DNA of 64,000 nucleotides. Origin: Pseudoips prasinana. Lineage: Eukaryota > Arthropoda > Insecta > Lepidoptera > Nolidae. A program made the translations under genes and the position numbers. Positions 34,439-44,690 of the stretch are shown one piece after another. Position 1 is the stretch's first letter. Each line of letters starts with the position of its first letter. Where the stretch lies: positions 5,220,713 through 5,284,712 of the forward strand of contig OX621240.1 in assembly GCA_951640165.1 (NCBI GenBank), written 5' to 3'. The notes under the pieces were generated by a model, which made no database searches, had not been told where the DNA came from, and saw only the letters and a program-made list of their open reading frames with translations.

Positions 34439-34760
34439 CTAGCTGTGCCCGCGACTTCGTCCGCGTGTTAATTAGTTTATTTCGTTTTATTTACGTTTTT
34501 TGTAAAATAAAAGACTTTTTCTAAAATAAAAGTAGCCTAAGTTACTCCTTATTACATCAGCTACCTGCCAATAAAATTCCCGTCAAAATCGGTCCAGCCA
34601 TTTCAGAGATTAGCCGGAACAAACAGACAGACAGACAGACAAAAATTGTAAAAAATGTTATTTCGGTGTTTGTACCGTATATATATTCATATTTATGTAG
34701 TAAAAACCGGTTATTTCAATATTACAAACAGACACTCCAATTTTATTTATTTGTATAGAT
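34439..34760 (-). mobile_element. Helitron-3
   Basis: Starts 'ctagctgtgcccgcgacttc', the same terminal sequence that caps the Helitron helicase pseudogene at 41241, and contains 'aaaatcggtccagccatttc' and a GACAGACAGACAG tract. Confidence 0.7.
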
Positions 34761-34899
34761 AACCTATGTGTTATTCGGATATATAAGCTATATTACAACA
34801 AAGTTTCATCACAATCCGTTGGGTAGTTTTTCCTTGAAAGATTATCAAACATCCATATATCCATACTCACAAACTGTCGCGTTTATAATATTAGTAGGA
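34761..34899 (-). mobile_element. Helitron-1, truncated
   Basis: Lacks the CTAG end; runs from 'aacctatgtgttattcggat' to 'ttataatattagtagga'. It abuts Helitron-3 directly, so one inserted into or replaced the end of the other. Confidence 0.7.
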
Positions 34900-34970
34900 T
34901 TATTTTATAAATTATGAGTGTACAACCTGCCCTTAAAGTCTGTACGGTTTGTGTCCTAACATATTGTATA

Positions 34971-35292
34971 CTAGCTGTGCCCTGCAATTTTACCCGCGTT
35001 ACATTTTATAAATTATCATAGCTCCTCCCCCGTAGGCGATAGCGTTATAATATGTAGCCCATATGTTGACCCGACCTCTTAATAATATTCATGCAAAATT
35101 TGAAGTAAATCCATGCAGTACTTTTTGAGTTTAGCCCGGACATACATACAGACAAACAGACACACAGACAAAAATTCTAAAAAATATATTTTCAGCTTCG
35201 ATATCGATTGTAGATCACGCCCCAAGTATCCTTTAAAAAAATATTCAATGTACAGTTTAGACTTTCCTACGATTTTATTATATGTATAGATT
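34971..35292 (-). mobile_element. Helitron-2
   Basis: 'ctagctgtgccctgcaattt' to 'cctacgattttattatatgt', homologous throughout to the pair at 25216 and 25696. Confidence 0.8.
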
Positions 35293-35357
35293 ACATATTT
35301 ATACGTCAAAAATTATCGACAAAATAATATTAATCATAGAACTAAAATAAATCGTGT

Positions 35358-35737
35358 AGTCTACGTGTGGCCGTGTGGTTAAGTTTGCTCCTACCTCGAC
35401 GCCCTCGTGTTTTGGCTTCGATCCCCGCATGGAACATTTATTTGTGTCACCCAATTATAGTTGTATTGCATGTTTATAAAGTTCCCCACGATACAGTATA
35501 CTATTTCCCTAACGTTGGTGCTTGAACTATGACTGCACATGTGGTGCGGCGGCTAAGACAGTCGCCTCGCCGCTTCGTGTCACGGGTTCGAGTCCCGCGC
35601 CGGATATCTATTTTTGTCACCTCTAGTTGTTCTGAGTCAGGATGTAATTTGTGTCAGCCTATTATATGTTTGTAAAGTACCCCGCGACACAGGGATTAGA
35701 TTACCTAATGCAGGCGTTGTCTTTATAATAATAAAAA
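35358..35737 (+). repeat. Two SINE-C copies in tandem
   Basis: The older, diverged copy (35358-35525, 'tacgtgtggccgtgtggtta') is followed directly by an intact one (35527-35737: 'gcacatgtggtgcggcggct', B box 'gggttcgagtcccgc', end 'ggcgttgtctttataataat'). The second ends 61 bases before the exon 5 acceptor. Confidence 0.85.
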
Positions 35738-35798
35738 AACTTCTAAACGCGAACATCTTCAAATCAGCGTAATAAACTTTAGTCTTCTGTTTATTCAG

Positions 35799-35978
35799 GT
35801 GGCTGGTCCTTCGGAACTCAGAAGTTTAAGGAATTATCCGCGTCCCGCTATGCTCGCCAGACCTTCATCTACTCCGCGATCCCGTACCTTAGGGACAGAA
35901 ACTTCGATGGACTCGACATGGATTGGGAGTACCCTAAGGGTGGTGATGACAAGAAGAACTTCGTGCTTTTGCTGAAAG
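35799..35978 (+). CDS. Cht7: Chitinase exon 5: GH18 catalytic motif
   Basis: Acceptor 'tctgtttattcag' and donor AAG|gtaagt; starts and ends in phase 1. It completes the GGW motif (GGWSFGTQKF) and encodes RYARQTFIYSAIPYLRDR followed by FDGLDMDWEYPKGG. DGxDxDWE is the GH18 catalytic signature; the final Glu is the proton donor and all three Asp are present, so this domain should be active. With the predicted start the Glu is residue 234. The exon ends NFVLLLK. The next exon, expected to continue with an LREAF-like helix, is not found in the remaining 28 kb. Identity as GH18 is certain; Cht7 over other groups is likely. Confidence 0.93.
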
Positions 35979-36072
35979 GTAAGTCTTGAGACTTTTATAA
36001 GCGACCAATTAATTCTACAATATTTGTAGCGATATAAGTTTCTCATCAATTAATGTTTTAAAGTAAAACTCG

Positions 36073-36190
36073 GAAAACAAGATTGAACTAAGTTCATGAG
36101 AACAAAACAAGATTGAGATAAGTTCATTGGGTCAAAACAAGATTGAGCTAAAGTTCAAGTGGTCAAAACAAGAATGAGCTAAGTTCATAT
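36073..36190 (+). repeat. Four-unit minisatellite, ~34 bp
   Basis: Four units of 'acaagattgagctaagttca' plus a variable spacer, starting 95 bases after the exon 5 donor. Confidence 0.85.
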
Positions 36191-36225
36191 CGTATAAATA
36201 GTTCATTTTATTATTACTAGCTGTA

Positions 36226-36420
36226 GCTCATATGTAAGTGATTGGCAAGGTTAAGCAACTAGGCTCGTAGTCAGTCCATAGATGGGTGACCTTCAAAGTG
36301 AATTTATTTCTGAGCGTCTCCGTGCTTCGAAGGGCACGTTAAGCTATCGCTCCAAGTTGTAGCTGTAATGGGCGGCCTGAACAACTCTGACTCTATTGTC
36401 CCACTGCCTATACGTTAAGT
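36226..36420 (+). repeat. Repeat E
   Basis: 'aagtgattggcaaggttaag', 'gtcagtccatagatgggtga' and 'cgaagggcacgttaagctat' match the E copies at 45755 (+) and 53402 (-). Confidence 0.7.
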
Positions 36421-36456
36421 AAGTAAGTATATATTATTTATTCAATCTTGTTTGAC

Positions 36457-36712
36457 GGTCACCGTAGCCTAGTTGGTAGTGCTCCTGCCTACGAAGCTGG
36501 TGGTCCTGGGTTCGAATCCCGGTAAGTGCAAATATTTGTGTGATGAGCACGAATATTTGTTTCTGAGTCATGGATGTTTTCTATGTATATTAGTATTTAT
36601 CTATCTATATAAGTATGTATATCGTCACCTGGTACCCATAGTACAAGCTTTGCTTAGTTTGGGGCCAGGATGATCTGTGTGACATTGTCCCCTGATATAT
36701 ATATAAAAAAAA
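36457..36712 (+). repeat. SINE-A, full length
   Basis: Intact A and B boxes, body and tail, nearly identical to the 60401 copy. Ends in a TATA run. Confidence 0.9.
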
Positions 36713-36789
36713 AGTAAGTAATTATTCCATTATGTATCTTCAAACAAGCAAATTGAAGATGCATAGTTTCCAAACCACACCTTTGTTTT

Positions 36790-37372
36790 GAAATAAACCA
36801 CAGCTATTGATAACATGTATAGCACCGATTCTCTTAGATTTACATTTAGAGACAAGGGGTATCTTACCTTAGTTAGCATTTATATTTTAGAACTATGTAT
36901 TTTTGTAAAAAATAATATGATTTTTTTCAATTTAAAGTCAGCATCTAAACCTAATATTCGTAATAAATATAGATTTAATTTAGAGTTACCATCTATTCGC
37001 AACATGATTTACTATAAGAGTACTTACATTACAGCAATACGTGTGTATAATCATCTACCACTTGAAATGAAACAACTTGATGGTAAAATGTTTAAATCTT
37101 TGCTGAAACGATGGCTATTGCACAACGTATTTTATGACCTCAAAGAGTTTTTTGCTTATGACCAAGTATCGAAGCAACTGATTTATTGAATTTATCATGA
37201 TGTGCTATTTATCTGTTGTCAAGATTATAAAAATTAATTATTTAATATTAAGATAGGTAGAAAAAATATTGCATGCCCGATATGGGTAACTGTTGATCAA
37301 TCAAATTGTTATAACATCTTCTGTACACAGTTTCTGGCAATAAAATGATCTATGTCTATGTCATGTCACAGA
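36790..37372 (+). pseudogene. Jockey/CR1-type LINE ORF2 C-terminus
   Basis: Frame to 37189 encodes STDSLRFTFRDKG, then LYILELCIFVKNN-like, NKYRFNLELPS, and FKSLLKRWLLHNVFYDLKEF: the C-terminal 'thumb' region following the reverse transcriptase of Jockey/CR1-like LINEs. Its 3' UTR ends in repeated 'atctatgtctatgt'. The frame is open, so the insertion is fairly young, but the polymerase domain is missing. Confidence 0.75.
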
Positions 37373-37612
37373 AAACGCGGCTTCACCGCACAACGTCGTT
37401 TTCCGAGATTCATTTTAAATGTAATCTGACGAGGTTGGCTACATCTGTGTCCGATGTTGCGCAGGTCTTCTAAATATTGGCACAAATCGAGCTCTGACCA
37501 CTGCGATCAGGTGTGTTCGGTTAGATAGATATAGGAAGAGTTAGACGGGACAGCAAATAATTATTTTATTTTGCTTTATTTGAGACAAAGAAACACACAA
37601 TGTCTTTAAAAT

Positions 37613-37812
37613 AATTAAACAAATTAAAACTTACAATAACCACTTGGCAATAACACAACAACAACAACACGAAAAAAAAAACACCGAAAATGTGATTGAT
37701 GTTAATTTTTAAGGAAAAAAATTAACATCAATCACATTATCCGTGTATTGTTTTTTCGTGTTGTTGTTGTGTTATTGCCAAGTGGTTATTGTAAGTTTAA
37801 ATTTGTTTAATT
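37613..37812. repeat. 200-bp near-perfect hairpin
   Basis: Arms of about 95 bases ('acttacaataaccacttggc' at the left and its complement at the right) are separated by only about 7 bases. They differ by a few indels in the A- and CAA-rich parts. No TIR-element signature at the ends. The 240 bases to the left (37373-37612) hold nothing recognised. Confidence 0.9.
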
Positions 37813-40419
37813 GTTGATATTTACAGTTAAAGTTAGCTTTTACTACATCTTTTATGTATGGTTCTGTCTATATTCTGGTAATAATTCAATATTACTTATA
37901 TGGCGAACATTGTGTTTATAGCGACATTCGAGCGGTAATGCTACCACCCAATTCAATAAATAGGTTATGGAAACATTAAATATTTCAAAAAGCATATTTA
38001 TAAAAGAAACCCTACCACTAAACAAGGCTTGAGAAGAGAAGCCCCTAGAGAAATTATATTTCATTAGACAGTAAATCATTCTACCATTTCCAATTACTTT
38101 AGTCATTAAAATTATAAAGCCTGGTCTATACTCTCATAGGGCTGTGAACTATCGAAATAGAATTTATCGATATATCGATACCCTGTGTTGCTTTTGCCAC
38201 TCGAGTGCACCTGTCACAAACACGCCCGGTGTAGTGCCATAAAAGTATTTTATCGATAAAATTCCAGTTTTAATAAACTATTTATGAGTGCTGAACGTGC
38301 GTTTTATTGGTTTTTTATGAAATTTTCAATAGCATCGTAATTCAGCATAAAATTTTGTTGAGAGTATTGAGGTCAATTTATACATTTATAAATTTTTGCA
38401 TTTTTATATTAATTTTAAATTCATAAAATTTCTTACAATTTTGTTTACTTTGCTATTTTCTGAAGGATCATTTTATTGTCTTCTATATCTATTCACGTTT
38501 CAGACATTGTTACATGTAAATACAAGCAAATCTGCAAGTCATACTTTAAATTTATTTATTAAGGATTAAGAAAAGAAACATAATTTAGTATGCTTTTAAA
38601 ATTAAGATGTCTGAAGATAAGGCACTCGGTATAAATATTTAACAATAAAGTAATGTGTAATGTATGGATTTTAAACAAACATAAATAGTTTGATGGTCAT
38701 ACACATTTATCAAAGAATTGAAGAATTACTGTGCGCTGATTTGAATGCGGAAAACATATGACATTATCCGAACAATCCATTAAATAATAACAATTTATTC
38801 TAATTTAATAATTTAATGAAGACATATTTAGAATGCTCATTTCAAACATTTAACGACCTAACATTTGCTTCAAAATCTAGCATATTCATATATCAGTCGG
38901 TTTTTAAATAAGGTCAGAATTAATAATAAATTGATCGTATGTTGTCCTAGACAACATTTACAATATTAGGTCAAGGTAACGAAGAATATTGACAACAATT
39001 CTATGTACAAACCTTCGGCCTTTTGTAAGATGCAAAGTATGCTAATTTTGTAATAAAAATGCAGGATCGAGGTGAATTTGAAATGAATCCGACAAAGTTT
39101 TGGCATCCCTGTTATTAAGTTTTATAGAAGATGCAATCTTCTAATTATAACTTTAAATTAAATAACATATATTGTCATTAGATAAACATATCTTAGTTTA
39201 TAAAATAAATATTACATAGCGTCTACTATAATTATATTATTTTATTACTCTGAGATGTCTTAGTTTGTAATTTTTTTAATAGGAATGTTAAAGTTTGAAC
39301 CCTACTTATGAATATGGAATTGTAAATTCCTAATTGAATGGATTTAAATATTTTTTAGATATCTATGATTATTTAAATGGTTGTATGGAGTATCTGTCAA
39401 AATTATATTCAACAATTTAAAGATATCTATAAATTTAAAGTGAAAATATTTTTACATGACCTATATTTTACATTCTGTATTACATTTATATTTTTTTTAT
39501 TTTACCGGAACAATTTTATTTTAATTATTTCCTGGTATTCATTACCAAGTTTACATCATTAGTAATTCATATATTTGGTGGTAAGCTCACGTAGATTGTT
39601 TGATTTAAAAAAATCTATCAAATTTTGAATTCAATATTACCTGTTTACAAAAAAATCAATTGGTTCTGAATTAGAACGTTTTACGGTTAGAAATTATTTT
39701 TATTGGACTGACAAATGTTCTACACACGATAATAATGATTACTATGAAATGGAACCTATTTTGTGCTCACTGTTCTATTTTATACATATTTATGTATTCA
39801 TATTTTCCTACATCTTGATTTATACACAGATAGCGTAAGGTTAGTTTCCAACGAATGTCATTATAGATATCTAATGCCTGATGTTAACCTTGATTCGATT
39901 ATGTAACATGACAAAATGCCAAAATTTCTATTGGTATTTTATATATACTTAGTAAATAGGACTGCTAAAAGTGATTATTAAATTGTTTAAATGAGGTTAG
40001 ATGATAAAACCTTATTTTAAGAATTATGACTTTTTGCTTTATAAGCTATGTCCACAATCCGGGCATTTACCAGTGTAGAATAAATGTGATTATTTAGGAG
40101 GCTGTCTGAATATTTAGATATTCTAGATATTATCTTCTTCTTTTCTCTGATTATTCTAAATAATACAGTTTGCAGATTGACTATGAAATTCTGCATATTC
40201 TATGGGATTTGTACGACGAGAGCTCTGTGAAACTATTCTCTCTTATTGTTGCCCTTTCCTTTATGTCAAACCTTTGTGTCAAACTAAAAAAGAGTTACAA
40301 TTCTCCTTAAGAGACCCGCAGGGTGATGGTGCATGGTGATGTATATCTTCCATCCGAAAACTAACTGTCCTTGTATTAGCACTCTACTTAATATAATATC
40401 CTGGAACATTATTGTGGGA
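37813..40419. other. Long unique AT-rich stretch
   Basis: 2.6 kb with almost no repeats, the longest such stretch in the window. Frames at 37852-38106 (-) and 39377-39562 (+) have no recognised domain. It contains the TATCGATA cluster at 38151-38258. Confidence 0.5.
38151..38258. promoter_or_regulatory. Cluster of DRE/CGATA motifs
   Basis: Three perfect TATCGATA palindromes: two abutting at 38165-38172 and 38173-38180, one at 38251-38258; a half site 'ctatcgaaatag' is at 38151. In flies this octamer is the DREF site and CGATA clusters bind BEAF-type insulator proteins. Whether moths use it the same way here is inference. Confidence 0.5.
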
Positions 40420-40668
40420 CATAATATCCTAGGACATTATTTACATACGGCCATCAGATCCCAAAATAAGCAGAGTTTGTACTATGAAAACCAGATAACT
40501 GATATACTACTTTTCTTTTGTAAATACATACTTATATAGATAATAACACCCAGACACAGAACAAACAGACATGTTTATGCACACAAATATATGTCCTGGG
40601 TGGGAATCGAACCCACAACCTCCGGCATGTAAGGCAAGCATTTGCCAACCACGCCAACAGGCCAGGTC
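40420..40668 (-). repeat. SINE-B, full length
   Basis: Best copy: head 'gcgtggttggcaaatgcttg', B box 'gggttcgattcccac', body 'gtgcataaacatgtctgttt', tail 'tttgggatctgatgg' variant. 40669-41240 holds nothing recognised. Confidence 0.9.
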
Positions 40669-41240
40669 ATGGTGATAATATGGGGTGATGTGCATGCTCA
40701 CTTTAAAAAAAATAAGTATTTATTTTAATTACTTATAATATCGATGTTAAGCGACCCCTTCCCTAAACATCCTTAGCATTAGAACCCAAAACACGTTTCG
40801 TCACAGCTCGTCACGACAGCACTTAGTCGTGTTCTAGTCATAACCGACTTACAACTAAATTATCAGCTTACGAAATATTGTAGATGGACAAAAGATTATA
40901 GGTTTCGCTTTAGAGCTTAGTTGAGAAAATTATGGCAAATGATTGCTGTATCATGAACGCGAAAGGAGTGAACGAGAAATATTCGGTCCGGTTGCTAAAT
41001 ATTGCTGTTTTCACGGATTTTTTACTAGTCATGAAATGGCAATGGTTGCAATTACTACGTATTTATTAGGTGGATTTAGTACTTGGAACATTTATTCAGA
41101 CAATTTTAACAATATAATCTGTATTGTTCAAACATGCTTCCTCTTTCTTACAGTTCATTATTTTTAATTTACTATAACCCTCACAAAATCAAGAAAGGAA
41201 CTAATTATTCTCGGAAATCGGCCTGTGATATTATTAATAA

Positions 41241-41346
41241 CTAGCTGTGCCCGCGACTTCGTTCGCGTGGATGTCGGAACTTAACAATGTATTTTTTAGT
41301 GTAAAGCGCTGTGGGAGGATACCCATACAATTTTTTTTTATTAAAT
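41241..41346 (-). mobile_element. Helitron 3' terminus
   Basis: On the reverse strand, sequence downstream of the helicase stop runs to 'gcgaacgaagtcgcgggcac' then 'agctag'. CGCG…CGCG can form the short terminal hairpin and the element ends in CTAG (CTRR) before TT, as Helitrons inserted at AT targets do. Confidence 0.8.
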
Positions 41347-42120
41347 TTAGTGCTTCTTTATTTTACCTGTGGAACCATCTGGAGCGTACACAAAAACGTT
41401 ATTGAGGTTGTTTACGCGTGAAAGAGCTACGTATAGTTGACCATGGGAAAAGCATCCAATACTTAGGTCCACCCCCGCAACGGATAATGTCTAGCCCTGA
41501 GCTTTATTAATCGTCATGGCATAAGAGAGACTGACTGGGAATTGCACTGGTTTGAAAGATTTAGGAATTATAGGTATCCTTGGAATAAAAACAATAACAC
41601 CGGCGCCGCAACCTGTTAATATTTCAGCTTCGATAATGTTTTGCTGTAGCTTTGTGACTTTGAGCTGAGTGCCGTTACAAAGTTTGGGAGGACATAAATT
41701 TCTGAGGAGAATTATTGGCATACCGATTTTTAAAACTATTTTGTAGGATGGAAATCCGGGTGTGCTGAGGGAATCCAAAAATTCTACCGGGTAGTGCGTG
41801 GCGTCACCTTCTTCCATAACTGTATTTATTGAGCTATATTCTCTACTATTCCCGGACAAATGAGTCAATATTTTGAAATTAATTGTCGCAGCTTGGTCAT
41901 TGCGGGGCGCCATAATAGCTCGCTGACATACCCAAGAACCGGCTTGAGTTCCCATGTTTGTAGTATCTCCGTACACAGAAGAAATTAGCTCCTGCTGTGA
42001 TGTAATGTAAGAACAGAGATTACCAATCAAAATAACTTTTCCATCTTCTTGTAGGGGGTATGTGCCATCGCCTATTTTTAACAATAAATTGGAAAACTCC
42101 TGTGCATTTTCGCAGCCTCT
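41347..42120 (-). pseudogene. Helitron helicase (PIF1-like) C-terminal part
   Basis: Reverse frame encodes NLCSYITSQQELISSVYGD, then WVCQRAIMAPRNDQAATIN, GFPSYKIVLKIGMPIILLRN, PPKLCNGTQLKV, and PVSLSYAMTINKAQG, the conserved C-terminal motifs of Helitron Rep/helicase proteins. A TAG at 41494-41496 sits where Gln is expected; after it the frame continues TLSVAGVDLSIGCFSHGQLY, then VALSRVNN, to a natural end at 41347. The protein would act in rolling-circle transposition. Walker motifs are absent because of an internal deletion, so it is dead. Confidence 0.88.
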
Positions 42121-42233
42121 GACGGATCGGGTTCCCTCCTATACTTATAACTATCTCTTGAATAGCCAATCCACCTGTTGTGACAAATTTCACGTACCCT
42201 GTCAGGAATTTCTCCATCAGTATTTAGTTGTAC

Positions 42234-42500
42234 TTATCTCATAAAATCTTCAGCAAACTTGTCATGGTACTTTTGCCATAACTGTTTAGCATTCGATAAC
42301 GCACAAAAGGTCAATAAGATGGCAAACAAATGTCGCAAGCGATGTGGACTATCGCTCACGCATGCTTCCGCTAGAGCTTTATCCCAATGCTGATCTCCAT
42401 CTAATAAATGGCGTGCTCGGCAAGCGGCCTGGTATGTGGGATGTTCAATATCATCCACTTTACAGAGCTCAGCAAAAGACGTAAGTCCTCGCACTACATG
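42234..42500 (-). pseudogene. Helitron helicase, upstream segment
   Basis: Encodes LTSFAELCKVDDIEHPTYQA-like residues and HRLRHLFAILLTFC, then LWQKYHDKFAEDF, the stretch that normally lies upstream of the ATPase core. Between it and the C-terminal part only about 110 bases remain, so the ATP-binding motifs were deleted. Confidence 0.75.
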
Positions 42501-42870
42501 GACCAGACTGTGGGATGAACTCACACGTGAGCACGCCGCGTGAACCTGCCCGCCTTCCTCTAGTCAATTCCAGCTAACTTGAGAGTTTGACTTTGCGATT
42601 TGTTGATGGTTATCGCGACACACACTTTTATAGGGAACTACAGTATTTTAAACTGAAAAGGGAGATCATTTGGCACTAACGGAATACGTGACACGAACAC
42701 TGTTTCTCCCTGGGCGCATCCAGGCATAATAGTAGCCTCTATAACACGATACAAAGTTTTGACTTGAAGCCTAGTGCCGTTGCAAAGTTTAGGTGGCTTC
42801 AAATTCCTCAGAACCTTTACAGGTATACCCACACGCAACATACATGCCCTATTATACGCCCTTAGAGGTG
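42501..42870 (-). pseudogene. Second Helitron helicase C-terminus, fused
   Basis: A separate copy of the C-terminal region (LRVGIPVKVLRNLKPPKLCN, then ATIMPGCAQGETVF) followed, with a frameshift, by INKSQSQTLKLAGIDLEEGG and CSRVSSS. It runs straight into the upstream segment of the other copy, so two Helitron copies are joined head to tail at about 42500. Confidence 0.75.
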
Positions 42871-43189
42871 GAAATTCCTAAAATCCTGAAATACGTATTT
42901 TTTTTTTTAACGGAAAGGCCAAATATCAATTTTCATGCTTTTTACTTAAAAAATTACACACTTTTCATACAATGATGAAATAATGAAATTTATTCAGCAC
43001 TTGGGTATTAACATACACTTGTACTCGTACTTGTCAAGTTCACAATGCAGTACATAAACATAGTCGAATACAGTATAAAAATAACAAAAATATAATTAGT
43101 CTAAAAAAAAAAATATATTATTTTGAAATTTAGTTGTATACAATATTAAAATTAAAGATTTTAAGGCAATGAGCATTTGGCTAGCGCAG
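42871..43189. other. No gene recognised
   Basis: AT-rich. A reversed poly-A-like run at 42899-42908 may mark an insertion end. Confidence 0.45.
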
Positions 43190-43470
43190 AAGGCTCTTAA
43201 CCAGTAGCTTAAATTAAACTATTAATACCCGAGGCCACCCTTTTGGGGTTCGGGCCACAGCTCAGAGGGCCGCTGAAGCAAAAGGACAGAATTCTAAGAG
43301 AGGGTGTGATCAGTTGCACGGGATCACGAATGACGTGTTATGGGGCCAAAGTGATCCTCGCCGCTGAGGAGCCTACCCTAGCTAACCTGCGGCTTTCTCT
43401 AGCTACCTAGGTGGACGACCCGGAGAAGAAAGCCACAAAGAAAGTCCGGGCTTGCTTTTTTCGTCTTCTT
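43190..43470. repeat. GC-rich dispersed-type block
   Basis: 'ggttcgggccacagctcaga', 'gtgatcagttgcacgggatc' and 'gtggacgacccggagaagaa' look like a lepidopteran LINE 3' region. I see no second copy in the window, so this is from memory and uncertain. Confidence 0.4.
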
Positions 43471-43556
43471 TTGCTTTTTGTTTTCGTTCTTTTTTTTAAA
43501 TCATGTATTTTCTTACATTACAACTTACATCTCCTATTTTACACCCTTATTAAATT

Positions 43557-44040
43557 ATAACAAATCCAACCTAGTATATAATTAAATTTGCCCAAAGAAA
43601 ACAGAATATTTTAATAACCAATTTTGGACAACGACATACTTCTAGCCAACCAAGACCTTATTTCGAAACAATTCGGAACATTCAAAGCCCTACGTAACTC
43701 ATGCAATTAGCAAACACGGGCTAATCTTAACACCGCGAGTCAAAAGCAATGTACAACGACATCTATCGAAATAAAAGTCAACTATCAAGCACAACGACAT
43801 CTATAACAAATCCAACCTTCTACATAATTCAATTTGCCCAAAGAAAACAGATTTTTTTAATCACCAATTTTGGACAACGACATACTTCTAGGCAACCAAG
43901 ACCTTATTTCGAAACAATTCAGAACATTCAAAACCCTACGTAACTCATTCAATCAGCAAACACGGGCAAATCTTAACACCGCGAGTCAAAAATAATGCAC
44001 AACGACATCTATCGAAATAAAAATCAACTATCAACCTAGT
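43557..44040. repeat. Tandem duplication, 246-bp unit
   Basis: Unit 1 (43557-43802) and unit 2 (43803 to about 44038) share 'acaaatccaacct', 'ttttggacaacgacatactt' and 'acaccgcgagtcaaaa', with about 5-8% differences. 'acaacgacatctatc' also recurs within units and once more near 44080. Confidence 0.9.
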
Positions 44041-44249
44041 TCATTCAGAAAAGAGATGTCATAATATGTACAATGACATCTATCGGACTGTTAGGTAGAT
44101 AAACATTAGTTCATCTTGAAGTACCTAACGAAATGTGTGTTATTTTTCTTCATGATTACTTTAAAATCTAATATCTTTTGATAGACTGAACCGATTGCAA
44201 TGAAACAAAAACTAAATGTTACCTCAAGTTACGATCAATCGTTTTGTAT

Positions 44250-44455
44250 AAAAGTTATCTACATTGCTTTCGTATATTTTACGTGATACCCGAACATATA
44301 AACAGACAAACAGACACACAGACAAACAGACAAAAATTCTAAAAATGCTGGAAATGGGTTCTATTGGTAGTCCTTTAATACCCTGGCTATTTTTTTTGGA
44401 TTTTCTTTTGATGTACAAAAATTTTTTTTCTACAGATTTATTATATGTATAGATT
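44250..44455 (-). mobile_element. Helitron-2-like fragment
   Basis: Shares 'acagacaaacagacacacag' and 'acaaaaattcta' and the 'ttattatatgtatag' end with the 34971 copy; the CTAG end is missing. Confidence 0.5.
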
Positions 44456-44469
44456 CCATCAGACGCTTT

Positions 44470-44690
44470 TCGTATGTTGCATGATGCTACTGCAAGATGG
44501 CGTGTAGATTAATTATGGCAAAAGAGGTGTTAATTGATGCAAAAGAGGTGTGCAAGAATCGTGACAGATAGAAATCTGCTGCTTCTGCCTACCCCTCTGA
44601 GAAACAGGCGTGAGTCTAAGTATGTATATAGGAACTAAGATTGACTTAGTCTGTGTGTGAATAATGTCCCATATTAAGGTTAAGGATAAA
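44470..44690 (+). repeat. LINE tail and SINE-B scrap
   Basis: 'aggtgtgcaagaatcgtgac' and 'ctgcctacccctctgagaaa' match the LINE tail at 29050-29110. A SINE-B end ('gtgtgaataatgtcccatat') follows at 44650. The next 44691-45364 holds nothing recognised. Confidence 0.55.

Noticed and set aside
35570..35610. Possible tRNA gene with perfect B box
   Set aside because: Head of SINE-C; followed by the SINE body and repeated elsewhere.
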